A stretch of DNA of 13,844 nt from CAYLJO01 sp964383905. GTDB lineage: Bacteria > Acidobacteriota > Blastocatellia > Pyrinomonadales > Pyrinomonadaceae. The first letter of the stretch is position 1; each line of letters starts with the position of its first letter. This document shows, piece by piece, positions 1 to 4,912 of the stretch. The translations under genes were made by a program, and so were the position numbers. The DNA lies in the NCBI GenBank assembly GCA_964383905.1, contig CAYLJO010000168.1:1-13844 (forward strand), written 5' to 3'. Under the pieces are notes generated by a model, which saw only the letters and a list, made by a program, of their open reading frames with translations, was not told the DNA's origin and searched no databases.

Positions 1-29
1 AACTACTTACAAATTTAGATGCGTTTGCC

Positions 30-58
30 CTGATACTCCCAAAACAATTTTACGTCAA
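30..58 (-). promoter_or_regulatory. Candidate sigma70-type promoter reading out of the left edge
   Basis: On the minus strand TTGACG (58-53) is followed after exactly 17 bases by TATCAG (35-30), which matches 5/6 and 4/6 of the consensus. It lies downstream of the last PilZ gene and would drive a gene beyond the left edge of the window. No coding sequence is visible in bases 1-115. Motif match only. Confidence 0.35.
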
Positions 59-115
59 GACAGAATAGGCCCTTCGAATTCCAGCTGTTGCCTGGCTTTC
101 GATCGGATTTATATT

Positions 116-496
116 TCATTCTATCCCCTGCAGCGGCCACTGCCGGCCCACGAACTCTAAATGCATGCGTGGAATCTTGTCCGCACCCAGGCAGTACGCA
201 CGCACCACCGCATCAATCGTGAGGTTATACTGAGGGCTTATCAGTCGCACAACCATTCCACGTTCGACCCGCAACGCTGTGTACACGGCTGCGCCGCGAC
301 GGCTGATATTTTCTACCACTGTCTGTTCACTATTTAATGTATGGCCCTTCTCATCCAGGGTTTCAACAATAACGTCAATCGGTATGTTGAGACGCGTTTC
401 CCTGCGCTGTTCTTTCAGACGGGCGACCCTTTCCTGAGCCTGCTGGTCTCGACCAATGTTCGCCGCGCCTTCAGCCTGCTCGTGTACTATCGACAT
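116..496 (-). CDS. PilZ domain protein (third of three)
   Basis: A 126-residue cytosolic protein consisting of a hydrophilic N-terminal lead of about 30 residues and one PilZ domain. PilZ domains bind the second messenger cyclic di-GMP through an RxxxR motif and a (D/N)xSxxG motif. Both are present: R31-R-E-T-R35 and N63-I-S-R-R-G68, so ligand binding is plausible. The domain is a stand-alone receptor with no output domain, so its target cannot be told from sequence. The ATG overlaps the end of the upstream PilZ gene by 10 bases, suggesting co-translation, and there is no strong Shine-Dalgarno of its own. It ends in TGA at 118-116. Family assignment is firm; the downstream process (motility, adhesion, exopolysaccharide) is unknown. 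Confidence 0.85.
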   Translation of the reverse strand: MSIVHEQAEGAANIGRDQQAQERVARLKEQRRETRLNIPIDVIVETLDEKGHTLNSEQTVVENISRRGAAVYTALRVERGMVVRLISPQYNLTIDAVVRAYCLGADKIPRMHLEFVGRQWPLQGIE

Positions 497-903
497 CCCG
501 CTGCCGCCAGCTTTGTCCGAGACGTCGCTCTCAAAAGCGTCAATGGGTCTTTGACGTAACTGATGGGTGGATCCTTACCGACAAACGCGACGCCAACCGC
601 GAAACGAGGGGCCCGAGCTTCCCGAGTGATTTCCTCTATATTCCGCACCAGCGCCCACGCCTGATATAACCGATCGAGATGATCGAAGCAGCGCATCTCC
701 CGCGGCATCGGCAGCGTCAGGCGGATCAGCCGGCCCACCTTGACGGGCCGCTCCAGAGTGAAGCGCGCCCCGAAGGGCGTCACGTCCATCACGCGCGTCA
801 TCTCCATCCACTGATCGTTGAGACTTTCGCGGCCTTGAATACGCAGGGGCAGATCAAGGCTCAGTCGCTCGCGCAAGCGCCGTGATTTTCCCTCAACGCT
901 CAT
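487..903 (-). CDS. PilZ-like domain protein (second of three)
   Basis: A 138-residue protein with PilZ-type architecture: a basic N-terminus with R9-L-R-E-R13 as the RxxxR motif, then D40-V-T-P-F-G45 where the usual Ser of (D/N)xSxxG is replaced by Thr, and a beta-barrel-like remainder. The altered second motif means cyclic di-GMP binding is less certain than for its neighbours. The C-terminal tail of about 25 residues after the barrel is of unknown role. The gene overlaps the next PilZ gene by 10 bases, so the pair is probably one transcript. About 120 bases upstream (904-1025) hold no clear gene or promoter, only a weak GC-rich inverted repeat (979-984 with 999-1004). No convincing Shine-Dalgarno precedes the ATG. 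Confidence 0.8.
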   Translation of the reverse strand: MSVEGKSRRLRERLSLDLPLRIQGRESLNDQWMEMTRVMDVTPFGARFTLERPVKVGRLIRLTLPMPREMRCFDHLDRLYQAWALVRNIEEITREARAPRFAVGVAFVGKDPPISYVKDPLTLLRATSRTKLAAAGCR

Positions 904-1025
904 TGTCGTTCTTCACTTCAAGTGTGCGGAAGTTTGCCGAATCATTCGAGGGTGAGCGCCAATCTATTGTCTTCCGTTGGCGGCAGAACGTCACCTACGC
1001 CGCCGGAGATCATGAATCAAAGACT

Positions 1026-1124
1026 TTAGCTCAGGTGCGCTTGCTCACGCTCGCCGGCGACGCGGGAGACGTGACCGGCAACCCGCTCTTCGTGGGCACC
1101 TACGTCCTCTTCTGTTCCGCTCAT
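1026..1124 (-). CDS. Possible 32-residue ORF coupled to the PilZ gene
   Basis: The ATG of this short ORF overlaps the TGA of the upstream PilZ gene in an ATGA arrangement (1124-1121), the classic geometry of translational coupling, and it ends in TAA at 1028-1026. The product would be charged (MSGTEEDVGAHEERV...) with no recognisable domain, signal or membrane segment. Chance ATGA overlaps are common, so the case for a real gene rests only on this junction. Confidence 0.22.
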   Translation of the reverse strand: MSGTEEDVGAHEERVAGHVSRVAGEREQAHLS

Positions 1125-1588
1125 CTCGCCTGTTGCCGCTCCTCGTGCTTCCTCACACGACGCAGGTATTTCGCGTAAGCAGCGCGGTCGCGGTCCCGCA
1201 TCCCGGTAATTTGAACGCAGATCAGCGTCCCTTTCTCCCCCCTCTCCCCTGCCATATCCACCCGCTCATAACGCACCGGCCGGGCCTCGATCATAACCGG
1301 CGCCCCCGGCAGCTCCAGCCACACCTCGAGCAGCGTGCGCCCCGAGACGTAGCTTTCGTGGAAATGAATGCCGGGTACGACCAGCGCTAGCCCGACCTCG
1401 CTGATGTCGCGCGTGTAGCCCCTGAGGTCGAGGGGTTTGCGTGCGCTGGCGGCCCCCGCCTTTGCGCCTTGTAATGAAGCGGTGAAGAGCAGACCCGCCC
1501 GGCGTTGGACTTTGTAGCGCGGGGCGCCGCGGCGGTTACGCACGTACCGGCGCAGGCGGGCGGCAATCGCCCGGATCAGCTCAGGCAT
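1121..1588 (-). CDS. PilZ domain protein (first of three)
   Basis: A 155-residue protein with a very basic N-terminus (ARLRRYVRNRRG) followed by a PilZ domain. The cyclic di-GMP motifs are intact: R20-G-A-P-R24 and D61-I-S-E-V-G66. The C-terminus (residues 130-155) is again strongly basic and helical in character, so contact with nucleic acid or membrane is possible. The gene starts 4 bases after the stop of the preceding small gene and therefore belongs to the operon that begins with the HTH gene at 2535. It shares an ATGA overlap with a possible 32-codon ORF downstream. The placement of a PilZ protein as the last clear member of an operon headed by a DNA-binding protein suggests, but does not show, that the operon responds to cyclic di-GMP. 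Confidence 0.82.
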   Translation of the reverse strand: MPELIRAIAARLRRYVRNRRGAPRYKVQRRAGLLFTASLQGAKAGAASARKPLDLRGYTRDISEVGLALVVPGIHFHESYVSGRTLLEVWLELPGAPVMIEARPVRYERVDMAGERGEKGTLICVQITGMRDRDRAAYAKYLRRVRKHEERQQAR

Positions 1589-1592
1589 TTCA

Positions 1593-1814
1593 CTACACCC
1601 TGTCCTTTTCGCTGTGGGCCTGCTTCTTGCCGCCTTTCTTCAGTTCTTTCAGCAGGGTTAGGGCAAATTGCAAATGGTCGATGGCGGCGGAATGGCTGGA
1701 ATCGGAGAAATCTTCGTAATGTAACAGCTTGATAAATTCCTTGATGTCTACTAAGGCGCGCTCGACCTCTTGCCGTGCCTCGTGGGCTTTCTTTAGCGTC
1801 TCTTCATCGCTCAC
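1593..1814 (-). CDS. Small hypothetical helical protein
   Basis: A 73-residue protein I do not recognise. It is almost entirely helix-prone: an acidic/basic heptad-like first half (EETLKKAHEARQEVERAL) and a second helix (AAIDHLQFALTLLKELK), ending in a Gly/Lys-rich tail. It starts at GTG, whose GTGA overlaps the TGA of the upstream gene, with an AGGCGG element 6 bases ahead as the likely ribosome site. The PilZ gene starts 4 bases after its stop. The tight coupling on both sides argues that it is a real gene acting with its neighbours, perhaps as a small binding partner; the function is unknown. Confidence 0.6.
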   Translation of the reverse strand: MSDEETLKKAHEARQEVERALVDIKEFIKLLHYEDFSDSSHSAAIDHLQFALTLLKELKKGGKKQAHSEKDRV

Positions 1815-1840
1815 TTCTGACCGCCTTTCCTATTACCGGC
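1808..1840 (-). repeat. Gene-junction repeat, copy B
   Basis: Thirty-three bases spanning the end of the 169-residue gene and the GTG start of the 73-residue gene. They align without gaps to 2346-2314, with differences at only five positions. Both copies contain AGGCGG, the last codons Gly-Gln-Lys, the stop and the GTG start. See the copy at 2314-2346. Confidence 0.7.
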
Positions 1841-2320
1841 TCTCTTTTTCGCCACCCTCTTTGGCGCCGGCTTTGTTGATTCGGCCCGCCGCCCAATCTT
1901 TTTAACCACGCCGTCAGAACCTTCCGCGAAGGCTCGCCTCCCTGCCCCCGGTTGCAATCTGCCCAGGTCGTCCCTCAGTACTTCAGTCAGTCGATCATCT
2001 ATTTTGATGTGCGGGGCGAATGATGAAATCAGATCTTCAACCGTCGCCGGACGACCGATGTGGTTCTCGAGAGAGAGTAAGGTCGACCGGCGCTCAGCCG
2101 CCGTGGAGCCCTTCCTCAACATGGTCTGCGGATCCTCGACGGCTTCCACCTCGGCCTGGAGCGACGTGAGATAGACTTCCCACAACAAGTTGATCCGAAC
2201 GTCGCGTCGGGTGGTGTCGCCTTGCGGCAGGTCTTTGAGTTGTTCGGTGATCTGCCTCAAGGCATTTCGCTGCTCTCCGGTGAGACGGGAACCACCGCCT
2301 TGTTCTCCCGATACGCTCAC
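1811..2320 (-). CDS. Hypothetical protein with basic C-terminal tail
   Basis: A 169-residue protein that I cannot place in a family. The N-terminal two thirds are mixed charged and helical (LTGEQRNALRQITEQLKDL; later RRDVRINLLWEVYLTSLQ; then a HIGRPATVEDLISSFAPHI segment). The last 30 residues are rich in Lys, Arg, Pro and Ala (KPAPKRVAKKRAGNRKGGQK), the kind of disordered tail that binds nucleic acid. There is no signal peptide or membrane segment. It starts at GTG overlapping the TGA of the HTH gene as GTGA, and its own TGA overlaps the next GTG in the same way. Together with the upstream HTH/AT-hook protein it could form a DNA-associated complex; that is inference from the tails and gene order. 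Confidence 0.65.
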   Translation of the reverse strand: MSVSGEQGGGSRLTGEQRNALRQITEQLKDLPQGDTTRRDVRINLLWEVYLTSLQAEVEAVEDPQTMLRKGSTAAERRSTLLSLENHIGRPATVEDLISSFAPHIKIDDRLTEVLRDDLGRLQPGAGRRAFAEGSDGVVKKIGRRAESTKPAPKRVAKKRAGNRKGGQK

Positions 2321-2346
2321 TTCTGGCCGCCTCTCTTCTTGCCGGC
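2314..2346 (-). repeat. Gene-junction repeat, copy A
   Basis: Thirty-three bases spanning the end of the HTH gene and the GTG start of the 169-residue gene, nearly identical to 1840-1808 (five differences, no gaps). Both copies encode a Gly-Gln-Lys C-terminus and place AGGCGG six bases before the overlapping GTGA. The end of the 73-residue gene carries a weaker related stretch (AAAGGCGGCAAGAAG). The pattern suggests a duplicated translational-coupling junction. Confidence 0.7.
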
Positions 2347-2535
2347 CTGCTGGTTTTTGGCTTTCGGCGGCCGTCCCGGCTTGCGGTTCTCGACAAGCTT
2401 CAAGTCCTCTTCCCTGACCAAGTAGTCACGCCCCATTTTCTCGGCCGGCAAGCGACCGGCGACGATCATCTGCTGGACGCGCGTAACGGTGACGCCCAGT
2501 CGCGCGGCGACTTCGGGTGTGGTTAGCAGATTCAT
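2317..2535 (-). CDS. HTH (excisionase/MerR-like, HTH_17) DNA-binding protein with AT-hook tail
   Basis: A 72-residue protein. Residues 3-45 form a winged-helix unit of the excisionase/MerR-like HTH_17 kind (LTTPEVAARLGVTVTRVQQMI, then AGRLPAEKMGRDYLV as the wing and EEDLKL). Residues 52-58 (KPGRPPK) resemble an AT-hook, and the C-terminus is Lys/Gly-rich. Such proteins bind DNA as local regulators or as recombination directionality factors; no integrase is nearby, so a regulatory role is favoured. I chose the ATG at 2535 rather than the in-frame ATG at 2571 because the latter lies inside the -35 box of a good promoter whose predicted start point falls on the 2535 ATG. The gene heads a coupled operon with two unknown proteins and a PilZ protein. 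A dyad over its -10 region may be its own binding site. Confidence 0.8.
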   Translation of the reverse strand: MNLLTTPEVAARLGVTVTRVQQMIVAGRLPAEKMGRDYLVREEDLKLVENRKPGRPPKAKNQQAGKKRGGQK

Positions 2536-2537
2536 AG

Positions 2538-2556
2538 CCCCACTTATACAGCGGGG
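2538..2556 (-). promoter_or_regulatory. Dyad overlapping the -10 box, candidate operator
   Basis: On the minus strand CCCCGCTGTATAAGTGGGG forms an inverted repeat: CCCC pairs with GGGG, followed inward by G-T, C-G and T-A pairs around a GTATA centre. It covers the -10 element of the promoter at 2543-2571 and ends two bases before the ATG. Its position suits a repressor site, possibly for the HTH protein encoded directly downstream; this is inference. Confidence 0.4.
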
Positions 2557-2571
2557 AAAACTATTGGTCAA
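2543..2571 (-). promoter_or_regulatory. Strong sigma70-type promoter, probably giving a leaderless mRNA
   Basis: Minus strand TTGACC (2571-2566), a 17-base spacer and TATAAG (2548-2543), matching 5/6 and 5/6 of the consensus at optimal spacing. Seven bases (TGGGGCT) separate TATAAG from the ATG at 2535, so transcription would begin at or next to the start codon, leaving no 5' leader and no room for a Shine-Dalgarno. Confidence 0.6.
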
Positions 2572-2666
2572 GAAAAATCTTAGTCAAAGCGTAATCGGTC
2601 AGTAAACGGGTGCAGGGGATAGGAAAAAGCAGCGCTTTCGGCATTTGATAACCTGAGAGAATCTCC

Positions 2667-3269
2667 ATGCGCTCAGTTTATCAACCACCCAAGAGTCCCA
2701 CTTACGGCGTCAGCTTATGCGAGGGCTGTCTGGAGAAGCAGCGCGGGATTGACCGCCTTAAAGAAGAGATTCAACAACTCACAAACCTTGGTTGGATCTA
2801 TTACTTCGCGCGCCAGTACGATAAGGCCATCGAGCAGTTGCAAAAGACGCTCGAGATGGACGCCAACTTCAACGTCGCCTACTACAAGCTCGGACAGGTC
2901 TATGAGCGGAAGGGTATGCATAAAGAGGCGATCGCGGAATACCACAAGGCGCGGAGTCTTTCGCCAAGCCATTTGGCGGTGATCCCGGCGCTCGGACATG
3001 CCTATGCGAGGTCGGGCCAGTTCAGTGAAGCCTATAATTTACTCGCGGTGTTAAAAGGGTTGTCCAGGCAGCGCTACGTTTCGCCATACTTTATCGCCGA
3101 AGTGTACTGGAGGCTGGGGGAAGTCGATAAGGCCTTCGCGTGGCTGGAGAAGGCTGTTGAGGATCGCTCCGACTGGCTCGTCTGGATCGGTGTCGAGCCG
3201 GGGCTGGATAGCCTTCGCTCCGATCCACGCTTCACAGACCTGCTGCGGCGCATGAAACTGGCGGCGTAA
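2667..3269 (+). CDS. TPR protein, probably a truncated and chimeric fragment
   Basis: A 200-residue protein with GAGAGA six bases before its ATG. From residue about 39 it is TPR repeats (LTNLGWIYYFARQYDKAIEQ; NVAYYKLGQVYERKGMHKEA; LAVIPALGHAYARSGQFSEA; YVSPYFIAEVYWRLGEVDKA), closing with SDWLVWIGVEPGLDSLRSDP and RFTDLLRRM. That tail is the usual C-terminus of large acidobacterial proteins that carry a winged-helix or kinase domain in front of TPRs; no such domain is present here. Residues 1-38 do not look like TPR: the stretch CEGCLEKQRGIDRLKEEIQQ resembles the N-terminal Cys-containing coiled coil of IS66-type transposases. The gene is therefore probably a fusion left by an insertion-sequence event. 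TPRs mediate protein contacts, so a residual scaffold role is possible. The IS66 likeness is from memory and needs a search. Confidence 0.65.
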   Translation: MRSVYQPPKSPTYGVSLCEGCLEKQRGIDRLKEEIQQLTNLGWIYYFARQYDKAIEQLQKTLEMDANFNVAYYKLGQVYERKGMHKEAIAEYHKARSLSPSHLAVIPALGHAYARSGQFSEAYNLLAVLKGLSRQRYVSPYFIAEVYWRLGEVDKAFAWLEKAVEDRSDWLVWIGVEPGLDSLRSDPRFTDLLRRMKLAA

Positions 3270-3510
3270 ATTTCAGGCCACACCGCACCTGACATTTATA
3301 GCGTCTGGCAATCGAGTGCGACGGTAGCGGAAGGCGATATGAACCATCGAGGGCACAAGATCTCACAAAACGCTCAAGGTTCGGGCGAGGCCATGTCGAG
3401 GGAGGCCGGGAAATCCGTGAGCGCAGGCTCTGGTCCGAACTGACGGCACCCTGCGCCGCCGGTCTTCTGGAACCGGTCAGTAATTAGCATTTTATTAGGG
3501 GTACCTCGTA

Positions 3511-3548
3511 CACAGGGAGCGCCAACCATTTTCCCTCCATTCCCTGTG
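3511..3548. repeat. Inverted repeat CACAGGGA/TCCCTGTG
   Basis: Eight-base perfect arms at 3511-3518 and 3541-3548, separated by 22 bases. Part of the hairpin cluster in the convergent intergenic region. Confidence 0.45.
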
Positions 3549-3558
3549 GCCCCAACGG

Positions 3559-3580
3559 GTGGGTAGCTCGCACTACCCAC
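3559..3580. repeat. Hairpin GTGGGTAG/CTACCCAC
   Basis: A perfect 8-bp stem (3559-3566 with 3573-3580) closes a six-base loop CTCGCA. It lies downstream of both converging TPR genes and could help end either transcript, but no T-tract follows on either strand. Confidence 0.5.
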
Positions 3581-3615
3581 ACTCTACTTCCTTCAAATCT
3601 CAATGACGATTCGCT

Positions 3616-3644
3616 ATGCCGTACCATTTTGATCGGTGCGGTAT
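3616..3644 (+). repeat. Hairpin with G-U pairs, favouring plus-strand RNA
   Basis: ATGCCGTACC (3616-3625) can pair with GGTGCGGTAT (3635-3644) over ten positions, two of them G-U, around a nine-base loop. The wobble pairs hold only in plus-strand RNA; on the minus strand they become A-C mismatches. Confidence 0.35.
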
Positions 3645-3689
3645 CGAGGTGACCGGCGTGACTGGATCAGCAGTGGAAAGTCCTACCTC

Positions 3690-4739
3690 TTACTTCCTGA
3701 TCAACTTGTAAAGCTCGTTGGCTAATTCCGAATCCAGGGTCTGGAGAACCTTGTATTGCTCAAGCGCTGCGCCCTTGTCGCCGAGGCCCAGGTAAGCCAG
3801 TGCCAGGGAGAAGTAGGCGCCAGCCATCTCCGGTTTAAGCTCGATCACCTGCTTGTATGTTTCTACCGCCTCCGGATACCGACGGGCATTTAAATAGGCC
3901 GCGCCCAGGTTGAACCGGCTCAACGCATTTTTAGGCTCGAGGAGACTCGCCTGCTTGAAGGACTCGATCGCTTCCGCGTAGCGCCCCAGCCTGTAATACG
4001 CGTAACCCAAGTTCTTGTGCGCCTGGGCGACCACTTCGGTCTGGGTTTGATATACCTGTTCGTATGCTCGGCTGGTGTCGGCTGCAAGCCGCAGCACTCG
4101 CTTGGACGTCTCGATGGCTTCCTCGTAGCGCTCCGCATGATTGTATGCGTAGCCCAGGTTATTGTAGGCCTCGGCGTATTCCGGTTTGAGCCGCACCACC
4201 TGCTTGAACGTCTCTATCGCGTCCGGGTAGCGATTCAAACGGACGTAGGCGTAACCGAGGGGCATGTATACTTCAAAATTATCCGGGTCGAGACTGATCG
4301 ACTGCTTGTACTCTTCCGCCGCTTCAGCGTAACGCTTCTGGTCCAGCATAATATTGCCTAATCCGCGGTGGGCGCGCGGATCCTTACTGTTAAGACTCAA
4401 CGCCAGTTTGTACTGCTGCTCGGCGTCCGCGTAGCGTGGCGTTTGGGCGTCACGAGCGGCGTTCCCCCGTTCGATGGCATCCTCAAGCTGCGTGCCCGCG
4501 TTAGGTTTATTGGGCGAGCGCGGTTTGGTGAAAACCCTTCCCCGAGGGGTATTTCGCGTGGTAGAGCGACGGACCGGCGGGTTTTCCGGGCGCCGAACAA
4601 TGAGAGCGGCGCCGCCGACGATGTCGCTCAGCAGAGCGGCAGCACCGCCCGTAATGTCCTGGGCCTGTAAAGCGCCAGTACTATTACCCAATAGAACAAG
4701 AGCCATTATCGTGGTGAGCGTAATCAAGATCTGTCTCAT
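3690..4739 (-). CDS. Exported tetratricopeptide repeat protein
   Basis: A 349-residue protein. Residues 1-26 are a signal peptide (MRQILITL, hydrophobic core, ALQA cleavage site), so it acts in the periplasm or is surface-bound. A Gly/Ala stretch and a basic, Pro-rich low-complexity linker (about 30-85) follow. About seven TPR units come next: roughly 86-119, 122-155, 156-189, 190-223, then an insertion of about 16 residues (SRAYEQVYQTQTEVVAQA), then 240-273, 274-307 and 308-341. TPR superhelices bind partner proteins; the partner is unknown. I chose the ATG at 4739 over the one at 4784 because it begins the signal peptide and has AGGAAG ten bases upstream. The gene stands alone, with its own candidate promoter at 4842-4870. 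Confidence 0.85.
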   Translation of the reverse strand: MRQILITLTTIMALVLLGNSTGALQAQDITGGAAALLSDIVGGAALIVRRPENPPVRRSTTRNTPRGRVFTKPRSPNKPNAGTQLEDAIERGNAARDAQTPRYADAEQQYKLALSLNSKDPRAHRGLGNIMLDQKRYAEAAEEYKQSISLDPDNFEVYMPLGYAYVRLNRYPDAIETFKQVVRLKPEYAEAYNNLGYAYNHAERYEEAIETSKRVLRLAADTSRAYEQVYQTQTEVVAQAHKNLGYAYYRLGRYAEAIESFKQASLLEPKNALSRFNLGAAYLNARRYPEAVETYKQVIELKPEMAGAYFSLALAYLGLGDKGAALEQYKVLQTLDSELANELYKLIRK

Positions 4740-4841
4740 GGGTTTGTAGCTTCCTATCATCTTAGATTGCTGGAAAGGCTTCACGGTTCGAGAATCCTCG
4801 TCTGTCTTGCACGTGCGCGAGGCGACAAATTACTGACCCTG

Positions 4842-4870
4842 AGGATAAATCAGTTGTCGCAACTTTACAA
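4842..4870 (-). promoter_or_regulatory. Candidate promoter of the exported TPR gene, with a dyad in the spacer
   Basis: Minus-strand TTGTAA (4870-4865), 17 bases, TATCCT (4847-4842), each matching 4/6 of the consensus. The spacer contains a dyad AGTTG-N3-CAACT (4864-4852), which is a plausible operator. The predicted start lies about 95 bases upstream of the ATG. Confidence 0.35.
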
Positions 4871-4912
4871 TATGTGGCTGAACGAACATCGGTTACCGGC
4901 GCAGGCTGTCCG

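Larger units (their letters stand above)
3270..3689. other. Gene-free convergent intergenic region rich in inverted repeats
   Basis: No convincing gene lies in these 420 bases between two converging TPR genes. Three inverted repeats do: CACAGGGA/TCCCTGTG, GTGGGTAG/CTACCCAC, and a 10-bp stem with two G-T pairs. None is followed by a T-run, so canonical terminators are absent. The minus-strand open frame 3374-3580 has no family likeness and runs through the hairpins. The stretch resembles decayed dispersed repeat DNA. Confidence 0.5.

Noticed and set aside
882..1178. Plus-strand open frame of 98 codons across the gap between PilZ genes
   Set aside because: It overlaps both flanking PilZ genes on the other strand, has no ribosome site and no family likeness.
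2317..2535. HTH protein as an excisionase of an integrated element
   Set aside because: No integrase, attachment-site repeat or phage gene is visible nearby; a local regulator is the simpler reading.
3374..3580. Minus-strand open frame of 68 codons in the convergent intergenic region
   Set aside because: It runs through inverted repeats and reads as low-information Gly/Pro/Ser sequence; more likely repeat DNA than a gene.
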